In this document: in pieces, positions 32,288 to 41,492 of the stretch
How the letters are laid out: every line of letters begins with the position of its first letter
Numbering within the stretch: position 1 is the first letter of the stretch
Position numbers and translations under genes: made by a program
Assembly (NCBI RefSeq): GCF_019139535.1
Contig: NZ_CP077073.1
Coordinates: 5,463,655-5,527,654, forward strand
DNA: 64,000 nucleotides
From: Pseudomonas muyukensis
GTDB lineage: Bacteria > Pseudomonadota > Gammaproteobacteria > Pseudomonadales > Pseudomonadaceae
Direction of reading: 5' to 3'
Notes under the pieces: generated by a model
What the model was told of the DNA's origin: nothing
Databases searched by the model: none
What the model saw: the letters and a program-made list of their open reading frames with translations, nothing else

Positions 32288-32743
32288 ATGGACAAATATG
32301 ACCGCATGCTCCTCGCCGCCTTGCTGGAAAACGGCCGGGCCACCTACGCGCAGCTGGCGCGCCAGGTCAACCTGTCGGCCCCGGCAGTGGCCGAGCGGGT
32401 GGCCAAGCTTGAGGCCAGCGGGGTGATCAGCGGCTACACGGCCAAGGTCGACCTGGAGAAGATCGGCCTGCCGATCCAGTGCGTGATCGAATTGCGCCTG
32501 GCCAGCCATGGCAACCAGCAGGCCTACGAGGCATTGGAGAAGATCCCCGAGTTGACCGAGTGCCACCGGGTAACGGGCGACCCCTGCGTGATCATGCAGG
32601 CGGCGGTGGCGTCGATGGGTGAGCTGGAAGCCTTGATCAACCGGGTGTCGCAACTGGGCTTCAGCAAGACCTCGATCATCCTCTCGAGCGCGGTGCAGCG
32701 GCGGGTGCCGCTGGGGCATCTGGACAGCAAGTCGAGCCGATAG
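32288..32743 (+). CDS. Lrp/AsnC-family transcriptional regulator
   Basis: This 151-residue regulator has an N-terminal helix-turn-helix (RATYAQLARQVNLSAPAVAE, then LEASGVISGY) and a C-terminal RAM ligand-binding domain (ECHRVTGDPCVIMQAAV). ATG 32288 (MDKYDRML) fits the family start; the upstream ATG at 32234 does not. Divergent orientation to yedA suggests that it regulates the exporter gene in response to an amino acid (inference). Confidence 0.88.
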   Translation: MDKYDRMLLAALLENGRATYAQLARQVNLSAPAVAERVAKLEASGVISGYTAKVDLEKIGLPIQCVIELRLASHGNQQAYEALEKIPELTECHRVTGDPCVIMQAAVASMGELEALINRVSQLGFSKTSIILSSAVQRRVPLGHLDSKSSR

Positions 32744-32769
32744 GCGGTGCCGTCGAGGGTGATAGCGCG

Positions 32770-32899
32770 GCGCCTGCTTCGCCAGCAAGGCTGGCTCCTA
32801 CGGGCCAGGCCGGTCGCACGCCCCGTAGGAGCCGGCCTTGCCGGCGAACACCGGCGCAGCCGGTGCCATCCTCCGCGTCGTCTGGTTCGCCAGCAAGGC
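32770..32899. repeat. REP-type repeat cluster, family A
   Basis: gccagcaaggctggctccta, then gccggccttgccggcgaaca and gcgcagccggtgccatcctc, then another ttcgccagcaagg: essentially one 104-bp unit of the 23.8-kb array. It lies between convergent genes and is the rightmost family A site in the window. Confidence 0.85.
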
Positions 32900-32905
32900 A
32901 GGGGG

Positions 32906-33382
32906 TCAGCGCAGCAGCAGCTTGCCCTCGATCGGCACGTAGCGGCTGGCCGCGCGAATCACCGACAGCGCGGTCAACCCCGGCACGCCGTACACCACGG
33001 TTTCCACGCCATGGCGCTGCATCGCCCGCTCCAGCAACAGGTCGAAGTCACCGTCGCCGGAGGCCAGCACCACCTGGTCGACCCGCGCCGCTGCCTCGAT
33101 CACATCCAGGGTGATGCCGACGTCCCAGTCGCCCTTGGCCGAACCGTCGGCACGCTGGATATAGGGCTTGAGGCGCACCTCGAAGCCGAGGTTGCGCAAG
33201 ATCTGCTGGAACTGTTGCTGCTTGCTGTCGCCACGGTCGATGGCATAGGCCAGCGCCTCGACGATCTGCCCTTCGCGGCTGACCTCGGCCCACAGCGCGG
33301 CATAGTTGAAGTGGCAGCCATGGCCCTGGCGAACCGTGTAGTAGAGGTTCTGCACGTCGGCGAACAGCGCGATTTTCTTCAC
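32906..33382 (-). CDS. NYN-domain (LabA/DUF88-like) protein
   Basis: This 158-residue protein is a PIN-like NYN domain with the acidic active-site pattern: KIALFADVQNLYYTVRQG (first Asp/Asn), GDWDVGITLDVIEA, and VVLASGDGDFDLLLERAM. The family comprises predicted metal-dependent RNases (LabA, MARF1-type). The GTG start at 33382 (GTGAAGAAAATC, preceded by AGAGAG) gives the canonical N-terminus. RNA target unknown. Confidence 0.85.
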   Translation of the reverse strand: MKKIALFADVQNLYYTVRQGHGCHFNYAALWAEVSREGQIVEALAYAIDRGDSKQQQFQQILRNLGFEVRLKPYIQRADGSAKGDWDVGITLDVIEAAARVDQVVLASGDGDFDLLLERAMQRHGVETVVYGVPGLTALSVIRAASRYVPIEGKLLLR

Positions 33383-33462
33383 GTGGGCTCTCTCTGGCGG
33401 TGGAGCAGTATCGCCGGGCAAGCCACTGCCCCGCGATCTGGACCGGCAGTATGCCAGAGCCC

Positions 33463-34206
33463 TCAGACGTAGTCGTCGTCCGAGAAGAAGCCGCCGCCGT
33501 CGCCACTGTAGTCGCTGTCGGCGAAACCGCCCTGGTCACTGCCCCAGCCACCGTTGTCGGCCACCTGGCGCTGGCTGTCCTGGTCGTTCCAGGCGCTTGG
33601 TTCGCTGGCCGGTGCCGGCTCTTGCTTGATCACCTCGACCACCTCTTCAGGCTGCGAGTGATGGTTGAACAGGCTGCTGATGCCCTGGGCCAGCAACACA
33701 CCACCGGCCACCCCCGCGGCGGTCTGCATGGCGCCGCCGAGGAAGCTGCTGGCCCCGCCGCGCGCCGGCGCGGGCGCCGCACCGAACCCTTGTGGCGCAG
33801 CTGGCGGGGCATAGGCCTGGGGCGCCGGCTCACGCCAGCCACCGCCGGTGGATGAGGTCGGCGCCACCGCGCGCTGCGGCTCTGGCGCCGGGCTGCGGGC
33901 GCCGGCACCGAAGATGCTCGAAAGGAAACCGCCACCGCCACTGGGGCTGCTGGCGCGGGTCGCCTCGAGCTGGGCACGGGCCTGCTTGAGCTCGGCCTCG
34001 AGCTGCTTGTTCTGTTCGTCCAGGCGCTTGATCGCCGCTTCCTGCACCAGGATCGCCTGGGCCATGTAGTAAGGCGCGGCCGGCTGCTCGCGCAGGTGCT
34101 CCTCGATCCGCGCCTGGGCCTGGGCATCGCGCGGCTGGGCCGGATCCTCGGCGTGCTTGAGACGGCCGAACAGGCCATCGATCAGGGTTTGTTCTTCAGT
34201 GTTCAT
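33463..34206 (-). CDS. DUF2076 family protein
   Basis: This 247-residue protein has the DUF2076 N-terminal helical segment MNTEEQTLIDGLFGRLKHAE with YYMAQAILVQEAAIKRLDEQ. A coiled coil (about residues 55-85) follows, then a glycine/proline-rich linker, a hydrophobic stretch (AAGVAGGVLLAQGISSLF) and an acidic Asp/Gly-rich tail ending SDDDYV. Probably a periplasmic or membrane-associated protein of unknown role. ATG 34206 is chosen on family similarity. Confidence 0.8.
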   Translation of the reverse strand: MNTEEQTLIDGLFGRLKHAEDPAQPRDAQAQARIEEHLREQPAAPYYMAQAILVQEAAIKRLDEQNKQLEAELKQARAQLEATRASSPSGGGGFLSSIFGAGARSPAPEPQRAVAPTSSTGGGWREPAPQAYAPPAAPQGFGAAPAPARGGASSFLGGAMQTAAGVAGGVLLAQGISSLFNHHSQPEEVVEVIKQEPAPASEPSAWNDQDSQRQVADNGGWGSDQGGFADSDYSGDGGGFFSDDDYV

Positions 34207-34363
34207 CGGGGCAACCTCGTGGGCCGAACAGGACATCGGACAGCGTCAAAGATGGGGGCCGGGAGCCGGCGTTGCAATTGCCTGGGCCATGAAACTTTTT
34301 TCAGCAAGAGGGCCGACTGGGCTACAGTTACGCCCTGCTTTTTCTGCCATGCGATGTTGACCG

Positions 34364-35020
34364 ATGAATCCGCTGAGCGTTCTGCGCGACTCCCTGTACT
34401 TCTTCCGCCGCCACCTGGCGAGCATCCTCCAGCTGTGCCTGCCGCTGGTGGTGCTCGAGGCCCTGGCCAGCCAACTGCTCTACCGGCAACTGGGCGAACA
34501 GGCCTCGCCGGCCTACGGCATGCTGGTCAGCCTGCTGTTCTACCCGCTGTACAGCGCCGCGCTGATCCTTTACCTCGATACTCGCAGCAACGGCCAGAGC
34601 ATCGCCAAGCGCGACCTGTTCGCCCGCGCCTTGCAGCTGTGGCCGGCGCTGGCGCTGCTGGTGGTGATCAGTTCGCTGCTGATCATGGCGGGCCTGGCGT
34701 TGTTCATCTTCCCCGGCGTGTGGATCATGGTGAACCTGGTGTTCGCCGAGTACCTGCTGATACTGCGCGGCCTGCCGGTGATCGAGGCGATGCGCACCAG
34801 CGCACGCATGACCACCGGGCACTTCCTGCGCATCATGGTCTGCATGCTGTCGGTGCTGGCGCCGCTGTGGCTGCTCGAAGGCCTGCTGCTGGGCCTGTTC
34901 CCCGAGCCGCAGCCCGGCGTGCAACTGGCGCTGGACAGCCTCAATGGCTTCCTGCAGTTGTTCAGCACCGTGGTGCTGTATCGCCTGTTCATGCTGCTGG
35001 AGAGCGAAGCGAGCGCCTGA
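34364..35020 (+). CDS. YciC-family inner-membrane protein
   Basis: This 218-residue polytopic membrane protein has five or six predicted helices and the YciC/UPF0259 character: SVLRDSLYFFRRHLASILQL at the start, then VVISSLLIMAGLALFIFPGV, RMTTGHFLRIMVCMLSVLAP and a final YRLFMLLE. The function of the family is unknown; a role in envelope organisation has been proposed. Divergent from the DUF2076 gene. Confidence 0.75.
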   Translation: MNPLSVLRDSLYFFRRHLASILQLCLPLVVLEALASQLLYRQLGEQASPAYGMLVSLLFYPLYSAALILYLDTRSNGQSIAKRDLFARALQLWPALALLVVISSLLIMAGLALFIFPGVWIMVNLVFAEYLLILRGLPVIEAMRTSARMTTGHFLRIMVCMLSVLAPLWLLEGLLLGLFPEPQPGVQLALDSLNGFLQLFSTVVLYRLFMLLESEASA

Positions 35021-35039
35021 GCCCCCGGGCCATGCAGGG

Positions 35040-37568
35040 TCAAGTCCCCCGCGGCTTGGCCCGGGCAGTGGCCTCGGCCACCAGCGGGTCATCCGGCCAG
35101 TAGTGCTTGGGATAGCGCCCCTTGAGGTCTTTCTTCACCTCGGCATAGGTGGTGCGCCAGAAGTTGGCCAGATCCTGGGTCACCTGCACCGGGCGGCGCG
35201 CCGGTGACAGCAGGTGCAGCTTGACCTGCTGGCGACCGTTGGCGATGCGCGGGGTGTCGGCCAGGCCGAACAGCTCCTGCAGGCGCACCGCCAGGATCGG
35301 CGGCTGCTCGCTGTAGTCCAGGCGAATGCTCGAGCCCGACGGCACGCTCAGGTGCGCGGGGGCCAGTTCGTCCAGGCGCTGGGGCAGCGGCCAGGGCAAC
35401 AGGTTGCGCAGCAGCGCCGGCAGGTCCAGGGCGGCGAAGTGGCTCAGGCGCGAAACCTTGCCCAGGTAGGGTTGCAGCCAGTCTTCCAGGTTGGCCAGCA
35501 AGGCGTGGTCGCTCAGGTCTGGCCAGGGGCTGTCGCTGTCCTTTTCCAGGTCGAGCTGGCGCAACAGCGCAACCCGGGCCTGCCACTGGCGCAGTTCGGG
35601 GGTCCAGGTCAGCAGGTTCAGGCCCTTGCGCCGCACCAGGCCAAGCAATGCCTTGGCCCGCGCCTGGTCATCCAGCCCAGGCAGGGGTTCGCGGCTGAGC
35701 ACCAGTTCACCGACCTTGCGCTGGCGCTCGGCGCGCAGCACTTGCTCGCGATCATCCCAGTCGAGCAGGTCGAGCTGTTCGACTTGCTCGGCCAGTACAT
35801 CGTCGAGCAACGCCGGGTCGAACTCGGCGGCCAGGTAGATACGCTCCTCGCGCTGGCCCTGCCGGCTGCCCAGGTCGGCAATCACCAGCCATGGGCTTTT
35901 CATCAACGCGTCGACTTCACCGAACAGCGCCGCACGGCCATTGGCCAGGCGGTACTCGGCACCGCCTGGGCGACGCTGTTGCGCCACCCGGTCGGGATAG
36001 GCCAGCGCCAGCAACGCCCCCAGCCAACGGGGATGGTCAGGCTCGGCCACCGGGCTGCGCGGTTGACCGCGCAGTTGCCCGCGATACTGCCGGGCCAGTT
36101 GCCGGGCGCGCTGCACGCCGCCCTGGCCGCCCCGCGAAGCGCGGGCTTCACCGCTGAGCAGGGCCAGCCGGCTGTGCAGGTCGGCGCCGCCACCGCGCAG
36201 GATGTCACGCTCGCCAAGCAGCGCGGCGAGGTCGCAGGCCATGTCGGCCAGGCCCAGGTCTTGCCCGCGCAACAGCAGGTGGGCGATGCGCGGATGTGCC
36301 GGCAGTTCGGCCATGGCCTGGCCGTGAGCGCTGAGGTTGTCGCGGCTGCCCGGCTTGAACGCGCCAAGCCGGGCCAGCAGGTCCTGGGCCTGGGCGTAGG
36401 CGGTGGCCGGCGGCTGGTCGAGCCAGCTCAACTGCTCCGGCGGAACGCCCCAGCGCGCCAGTTGCAGGGCCAGCCCAGCCAGGTCGGCCTGGAGGATCTC
36501 GGCGCTGCCGTGGGCCGCCAACTGCTCGTGCTGGGCCTCGGACCACAGCCGGTAGCACACCCCCGGCTCCAGGCGCCCGGCCCGGCCGGCACGCTGGGTG
36601 GCGCTGGCGCGGGAGATACGCTGGGTGTCCAGGCGGGTCATGCCGCTGCCGGGGTCAAAGCGCGGCACCCGCGCCAGCCCGGCGTCGATGACCACACGCA
36701 CGCCATCGATGGTCAGGCTGGTCTCGGCGATATTGGTCGCCAGCACCACCTTGCGCTGGCCCTTGGGCGCCGGCTCGATGGCGGCGCGCTGGGCGTTGAG
36801 GTCAAGTTCGCCATGCAGCGGGCACAGCAGGATGCCGGGGCGCTCGCCGAGCGCTTCCTGCAAGGCTTGGTGCACGCGGCGAATCTCGGCCTGGCCCGGC
36901 AGGAACACCAGCAGGCTGCCGCTTTCGTCGGCCAGGGCCTGGAGCACGCCATCGACCACCCGCGGCTCGACGAACTCACCGGGCTGGAACGGCCGCCCCC
37001 AACGGATATCCACCGGGTGCATGCGCCCCTGGCTGCTGACGATCGGCGCGTCGTCGAGCAAGCGCGACAGCCGTTCGCCCTCCAGCGTCGCCGACATCAG
37101 CAGGATCTTCAGCGGCGGCTCGTCACGCAGCAGGGCCCGGCCATTGAGGCTCAGGGCCAGGGCCAGGTCGGCATCCAGGCTGCGCTCGTGGAACTCATCG
37201 AAAATCAGCAAGCCCACCCCTTCCAGCGCCGGATCGGCTTGCAGGCGGCGGGTGAGGATGCCCTCGGTGACCACCTCGATGCGCGTGTTCGGGCCGACCT
37301 TGCTGTCCAGGCGGATGCGATAGCCCACGGTCTGGCCGACCTTTTCGCCCAGCTCGCTGGCCAGCCGCTCGGCGGCGGCGCGGGCGGCCAGGCGCCGGGG
37401 CTCGAGCATGAGGATGGTCTGCCCGGCCAGCCACGGCTCGTCGAGCAGCGCCAGCGGCACGCGGGTGGTCTTGCCGGCGCCAGGCGGCGCCTCGAGCACC
37501 GCTTCGTCACGGGCGCCCAGGGCCAGGCGCAGGTCGGACAGTACGGCATCGATCGGTAATGAAATCAT
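35040..37568 (-). CDS. hrpB: ATP-dependent RNA helicase HrpB
   Basis: This 842-residue DEAH-family helicase has Walker A EAPPGAGKTTRVPLALL, motif II LLIFDEFHERSLDADLAL, motif III LLMSATLEGERL, the NIAETSLTIDGV block and motif VI ATQRAGRAGRLEPG. An HA2-type domain and the HrpB C-terminal region follow, ending with KDLKGRYPKHYWPDDP, which is typical of HrpB. Likely cytoplasmic RNA helicase, non-essential in E. coli. Length fits the family (about 810-850). Confidence 0.92.
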   Translation of the reverse strand: MISLPIDAVLSDLRLALGARDEAVLEAPPGAGKTTRVPLALLDEPWLAGQTILMLEPRRLAARAAAERLASELGEKVGQTVGYRIRLDSKVGPNTRIEVVTEGILTRRLQADPALEGVGLLIFDEFHERSLDADLALALSLNGRALLRDEPPLKILLMSATLEGERLSRLLDDAPIVSSQGRMHPVDIRWGRPFQPGEFVEPRVVDGVLQALADESGSLLVFLPGQAEIRRVHQALQEALGERPGILLCPLHGELDLNAQRAAIEPAPKGQRKVVLATNIAETSLTIDGVRVVIDAGLARVPRFDPGSGMTRLDTQRISRASATQRAGRAGRLEPGVCYRLWSEAQHEQLAAHGSAEILQADLAGLALQLARWGVPPEQLSWLDQPPATAYAQAQDLLARLGAFKPGSRDNLSAHGQAMAELPAHPRIAHLLLRGQDLGLADMACDLAALLGERDILRGGGADLHSRLALLSGEARASRGGQGGVQRARQLARQYRGQLRGQPRSPVAEPDHPRWLGALLALAYPDRVAQQRRPGGAEYRLANGRAALFGEVDALMKSPWLVIADLGSRQGQREERIYLAAEFDPALLDDVLAEQVEQLDLLDWDDREQVLRAERQRKVGELVLSREPLPGLDDQARAKALLGLVRRKGLNLLTWTPELRQWQARVALLRQLDLEKDSDSPWPDLSDHALLANLEDWLQPYLGKVSRLSHFAALDLPALLRNLLPWPLPQRLDELAPAHLSVPSGSSIRLDYSEQPPILAVRLQELFGLADTPRIANGRQQVKLHLLSPARRPVQVTQDLANFWRTTYAEVKKDLKGRYPKHYWPDDPLVAEATARAKPRGT

Positions 37569-37686
37569 GGTGGTCCTCGAACAGTCGTCCGAGTATAACG
37601 GCGAACCGAGGCTGGCCTAACATGGTCTTAAGCTCAGGCGCGGACGTTTGCCGCGCCCTTGCAGTGCTACCTTCCCGGAGATTTAC

Positions 37687-38106
37687 ATGCGCATCCCTTC
37701 CCGCGTCATCGGTGGCGTCCTGATCGCCACCCTGCTGACCCAACTGACGGCCTGCGGCACCCTGTTCTACCCGGACCGCCGTGGTCAGATCGAAGGCAAG
37801 ATCGACCCCGTCGTCGCGGCCATGGACGCCATCGGTATCCTGTTCTACGTGCTCCCTGGCCTGATTGCCTTCGGCATCGACTTCGCCACCGGCGCCATCT
37901 ACTACCCCGGCGGCAAGACCGCCCAGGTCGATCCGGCCAAGCTTGCCCCTGCGGTGGACGCCAACGGCCAGGTCGACAGGCTCAAGCTGCAGGCGATCCT
38001 GGAAACCGAACTGGGCCAGCGCCTGCCGCTGAACGACCCACGCCTGATCCAGCAGCGCGGCAGCGTCGAGCAACTGGCCAGCCTCGGCCTGGTGCCGGCG
38101 GCCTGA
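37687..38106 (+). CDS. Small predicted lipoprotein, conserved in Pseudomonas
   Basis: This 139-residue protein has a short signal peptide ending in the lipobox LTAC-G (QLTACGTLF), a hydrophobic middle segment (GILFYVLPGLIAFGIDFATG) and a C-terminal soluble part with RLPLNDPRLIQQ. ATG 37687 is chosen because it gives the signal peptide. No function known to me. It lies 25 bp before the CDF transporter gene, so the two are probably co-transcribed. Confidence 0.7.
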   Translation: MRIPSRVIGGVLIATLLTQLTACGTLFYPDRRGQIEGKIDPVVAAMDAIGILFYVLPGLIAFGIDFATGAIYYPGGKTAQVDPAKLAPAVDANGQVDRLKLQAILETELGQRLPLNDPRLIQQRGSVEQLASLGLVPAA

Positions 38107-38131
38107 TCCCCTCAAGGAAGACACCCAAGGC

Positions 38132-39001
38132 ATGACCACCTCGGCCGAACACCAACGCCTGCTGCGCCTGGCCACCCGCGCCTCGCTGACGGTGGCCAGC
38201 ATCCTGGTCCTGAGCAAGGCCGTGGCCTGGTGGCTCAGCGGCTCGGTCAGCCTGCTGGCCGGGCTCACCGACTCGGCGCTCGATGCGGTCGCCTCGTTGC
38301 TCAACCTGCTGGCGGTGCATTACGCACTGCGCCCGGCCGACGACGACCACCGCTTCGGCCATGGCAAGGCCGAGGCCCTGGCCGGCATCGCCCAGGCCCT
38401 GTTCATCGGCGTCAGCGCGGTGCTGATCGGGGTGCAGGCGGTGCAGCGCCTGCAAGCGCCAGAGCCGTTGGGCGATACCGCCGCGGGCATCGCGGTGATG
38501 CTGCTGTCACTGGTGCTGACCGTGGCGCTGCTGGCGTTGCAGCGCAAGGTCGTGCGCCTGACCGGCTCCACCGCGGTACGGGCCGATTCCCTGCATTACC
38601 GCTCCGACCTGCTGCTCAATGGCAGCATCCTGCTGGCGCTGCTGCTGGCACGGTTTGGCTGGCCGCAGCTGGATGCGCTGTTCGGGCTGGGGATCGCCTT
38701 GTACATCCTCTGGAGCGCGGTGCAGATTGCCCGGGAAAGCACGGCGATCCTCATGGACCAGGAGCTGCCGACGGATGTCAGCGAGCGCATGCGCGAACTG
38801 GTGCTGGCGATCCCCGGGGTGCAGGGCGCGCACGACCTGCGCACGCGGGTATCGGGCAGCCACTGGTTCGTGCAGTTGCACCTGGAGTTGCCGGCGCAGT
38901 TGCCGCTGCACGAGGCCCATGCGTTGTGCGTGCAGGCGTCGCAGGCGATTCGGGCGCGCTACCCACGGGCCGATGTGATGGTGCATGCCGACCCCGTGTA
39001 A
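38132..39001 (+). CDS. Cation diffusion facilitator (FieF-like)
   Basis: This 289-residue CDF transporter has six membrane segments and resembles E. coli FieF: AWWLSGSVSLLAGLTDSALD (metal site A, with D in place of one ligand), PADDDHRFGHGKAEALAGIA, AVRADSLHYRSDLLLNGSIL (second metal-binding segment) and the cytoplasmic ferredoxin-like domain GVQGAHDLRTRVSGSHWFVQ. It exports Zn2+, Fe2+ or similar divalent cations by proton exchange. Metal choice is not certain from sequence. Confidence 0.85.
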   Translation: MTTSAEHQRLLRLATRASLTVASILVLSKAVAWWLSGSVSLLAGLTDSALDAVASLLNLLAVHYALRPADDDHRFGHGKAEALAGIAQALFIGVSAVLIGVQAVQRLQAPEPLGDTAAGIAVMLLSLVLTVALLALQRKVVRLTGSTAVRADSLHYRSDLLLNGSILLALLLARFGWPQLDALFGLGIALYILWSAVQIARESTAILMDQELPTDVSERMRELVLAIPGVQGAHDLRTRVSGSHWFVQLHLELPAQLPLHEAHALCVQASQAIRARYPRADVMVHADPV

Positions 39002-39009
39002 CGACGGCG

Positions 39010-39822
39010 TCAGTGAGTGCTGTACCCCCGCCCGCTCAAGCATGCCGCCAGTGCCCGCCGGTAGTTGCCCGCCACATTCGCCGGCGGCGCATAGCTGGCC
39101 GTGGCCGGGTCGAACCCCGACTGGCTGACCGCCCAGCGGTGGCACTGGAAGCGGTCCTGCTCCTGCTGCTCCGGCCCCTGCCCGTACATCGGGTAGGCCA
39201 CCACGTCATAGCCCTGGGGCTGCTGCGCAGGCGGCGCAGGCGCCAGCGAGGGTGGGTTGACCACCACATAGTCGCGGCTGTCGGCCTGGTACTGGTAGTA
39301 GGTGTCCGCCATCAGGAAGAACAGTGCCCCATCCAGCCACACCTCGCGGGCATAAGGCGGCAAGTAGCCGATCCTCACCCCATAGGGCGGCGTGACCACC
39401 ACATAGCCGCCGCTGTGCGGGCGATACCAGTAGCCGCCGGAATAGTAATAGTCCTGCCCACGATAGGGCACCTTCCAATGGCGATCCGGGAAGTGTTCGA
39501 CCTGGTGCCCCGGATGGTATTGCGGCCCCGGCCCCCAGCCATTGCCATGGCCGTCCGGCCGGCCCGACCAGTCTCCGCCCGGACGCTGCCCTGGGCCGCC
39601 GGCCTGCCAGTAACGGTTGTCGCCATAGCGGCGGGGGATGTCCTGGTAGTAACCCTGGCGCGGCGGCTGGGTCTGGCGCACTTCGTCGCGTGAGGTAAGC
39701 GGCGAGCCGCGTTGCGCGCCTTGGCCGTCATGCCCTGCCCCGGGCTCTTGGGCCAAGGTGCCCAGGCTGATGCCCATGCCCAGCAAACCAACGCCGGCCC
39801 ACTGCCAGATGCGCAACCTCAT
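39010..39822 (-). CDS. DUF6515-family secreted protein
   Basis: This 270-residue exported protein has a signal peptide (MRLRIWQWAGVGLLGMGISL, cleaved near LAQEPG). A Gly/Pro/Gln-rich region follows, then the Tyr-rich block YYYSGGYWYRPHSGGYVVVT, PPYGVRIGYLPPYAREVWLD and YYQYQADSRDYVVVNPP. The C-terminal 60 residues (RFQCHRWAVSQSGFDP to LAACLSGRGYSTH) contain two cysteines likely to form a disulphide. Function unknown. Divergent from the MFS pseudogene across a dyad. Confidence 0.72.
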   Translation of the reverse strand: MRLRIWQWAGVGLLGMGISLGTLAQEPGAGHDGQGAQRGSPLTSRDEVRQTQPPRQGYYQDIPRRYGDNRYWQAGGPGQRPGGDWSGRPDGHGNGWGPGPQYHPGHQVEHFPDRHWKVPYRGQDYYYSGGYWYRPHSGGYVVVTPPYGVRIGYLPPYAREVWLDGALFFLMADTYYQYQADSRDYVVVNPPSLAPAPPAQQPQGYDVVAYPMYGQGPEQQEQDRFQCHRWAVSQSGFDPATASYAPPANVAGNYRRALAACLSGRGYSTH

Positions 39823-39926
39823 GATCTTCCTCTCGATGAAAACACTTGCCCTTGCAGGCCCACAGTCTACCGCGAGCGCCCATACCAACAGATGAAAGTG
39901 ACGACAGCAACGGCTGGCTTGCAGCC

Positions 39927-39974
39927 TTTACATACATAGCGTATGAATACTTAATCATACGGAATGAATGTAAA
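39927..39974. promoter_or_regulatory. 48-bp interrupted dyad, candidate operator
   Basis: The segment from TTTACATACATAGCGTATGA to CATACGGAATGAATGTAAA reads nearly the same on both strands (about 19 of 24 positions). The inner core CGTATGA-(8)-TCATACG and the outer TTTACAT...ATGTAAA are both perfect. It ends 12 bases before the MFS start, between divergent genes. It looks like a binding site for one or two dimers of a TetR-like repressor; no such gene is nearby. Confidence 0.6.
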
Positions 39975-39986
39975 GGAATCCCGCCC

Positions 39987-41180
39987 ATGCCCAACCCTTA
40001 TCGCGCGTTATTTGCCCCCGCCGGCACCCGCGCCTTCACCGCCGCCGGATTGCTGGCGCGCCTGCCGCTGCCCATGAGCGGAATCGGCATCATCACCCTG
40101 CTGGCCCAGGCGCGTGGCAGCTATGCCCTGGCCGGGTCGGTGGCGGCGACCTTCGTGCTGGCCTACGCCCTGCTCTCGCCCCAGGTCTCGCGCCTGGTGG
40201 ATCGCCTGGGCCAGCGCCGGGTGCTGCCGCCGGCCGCCTTGCTGAGTGTGCTGGGCCTGCTGCTGATGGCCGCTTGCGCCGGGTTGGGCAGCGCCAGCTG
40301 GATGCTGTTCGTGGCGGCCCTGCTCAGCGGCTGCATGCCGAGCATGTCGGCCATGGTCCGGGCGCGCTGGACCCAGCTGTATCGCGGCCAGCCGCAGTTG
40401 CAGAGCGCCTATTCGCTGGAGACCGTGCTCGACGAAGTCAGCTTCATCACCGGGCCACCCCTGGCGGTCGGGCTCAGTGTCATGCTCTGGCCCCAGGCCG
40501 GCCTGCTGGCCGCCGCCACATTGCTCGCCGTGGGTACCACCGCGCTGGTGCTGCAGACCGCCAGCGAACCAACGCCTGCGGCCAGCGCCCCCTCGACCCC
40601 GCTGCCCGCGGCTTGGCGCCTGGCCAGCGTGCGCCGGCTGAGCCTGCTGATGGCGGCGATGGGGCTGATCGTCGGTACGGTGGATATCGTCAGCGTGGCC
40701 TTCGCCAGCGAACAGGGCCAGCCGGCTGCCGCCAGCCTGGTGCTGTCGGCCTATGCCGCGGGCTCGTGTAGCGCCGGGTTGCTGTTCGGCGCCCGGCGCT
40801 GACCGTTGCCCTTGCCGCGGCAACTGTTGCTCGGCGCCCTGGCCACCGCCCTGAGCACCTTGCCGTTGCTGCTGGCGAGCAATCTCGCCTGGCTTGGCGT
40901 TAGCGTATTGCTGGCCGGGGTGTGCTTCGCCCCGACCATGATCGTGGCCATGGCCCTGGTCGAGCGCAGCGTGCCGGCCCGGCAATTGACCGAAAGCCTG
41001 ACCTGGCTACTGGCCGGGCTGAACGTCGGCGTGGCGATCGGGGCGGCCAGCGCCGGGCAGTGGCTGGACCTCGCCTCGCCGCGCAGTGCGTTCTGCATTG
41101 CGCTGGTCGGCGGGCTGCTGGTGCTGCTGGTCGCCGCATGGGCACGCAGGCCTGCGCTGGCGGTGAATCTGGCGCAATAA
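39987..41180 (+). pseudogene. MFS transporter split by an in-frame TGA
   Basis: The frame starts at MPNPYRALFAPAGTRAFTAA and encodes a typical 12-helix MFS protein: motif-A-like LVDRLGQRRVLPPAALLSVL and LDEVSFITGPPLAVGLSVML. After LLFGARR it meets TGA at 40800-40802. The same frame then continues for 126 codons with the remaining helices (PLPLPRQLLLGALATALSTL ... LTWLLAGLNVGVAIGAASAG) to a stop at 41180. A single TGG-to-TGA change would explain it. The first part alone lacks the last four helices. A sequencing error or rare readthrough is possible. Confidence 0.8.
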
Positions 41181-41182
41181 AA

Positions 41183-41206
41183 AAGGGAGACCTGATGGTC
41201 TCCCTT
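41183..41206 (+). terminator. Intrinsic terminator after the MFS gene
   Basis: AAGGGAGACC-TGAT-GGTCTCCCTT is a perfect 10-bp stem starting 3 bases after the stop codon. It is preceded by AAAA and followed by CTGC, so it may work better in the opposite direction. Confidence 0.7.
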
Positions 41207-41492
41207 CTGCAATTGTCGTCCGTGCTCGGCGCTTGTGACACCGGCTCACCTCGCGCCGTCTTCTGGACGGTGCGTAGCCCGGGGGCCTGGCGGATCCTGT
41301 TGGATGGCTGGCCGCGACCGCCCGCCTAGGGCGCGTCGCCGTGGACTGATGTCCGGGCAGTGATTCTGTTGATAAAGATAGGCCAGGCGCCGGGGCAGAG
41401 GATTGCGAAGATTGCTCTGATAAATAGCGCTTGCGCAATTTTTCACTCAGGATCGATAATTCGCCGCAATCCGAACAGAAAAGGCCTTTTCC
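41207..41492. other. 286-bp spacer before the Lrp-type regulator gene
   Basis: I see no gene. The last 100 bases are AT-rich (ctgataaatagcgcttgcgc and following) and probably hold the promoter and, as is common, autoregulatory sites of the Lrp/AsnC gene. Confidence 0.4.

Noticed and set aside
35214-37559. 781-codon plus-strand frame over hrpB
   Set aside because: Shadow of the helicase gene, whose motifs are all on the minus strand.
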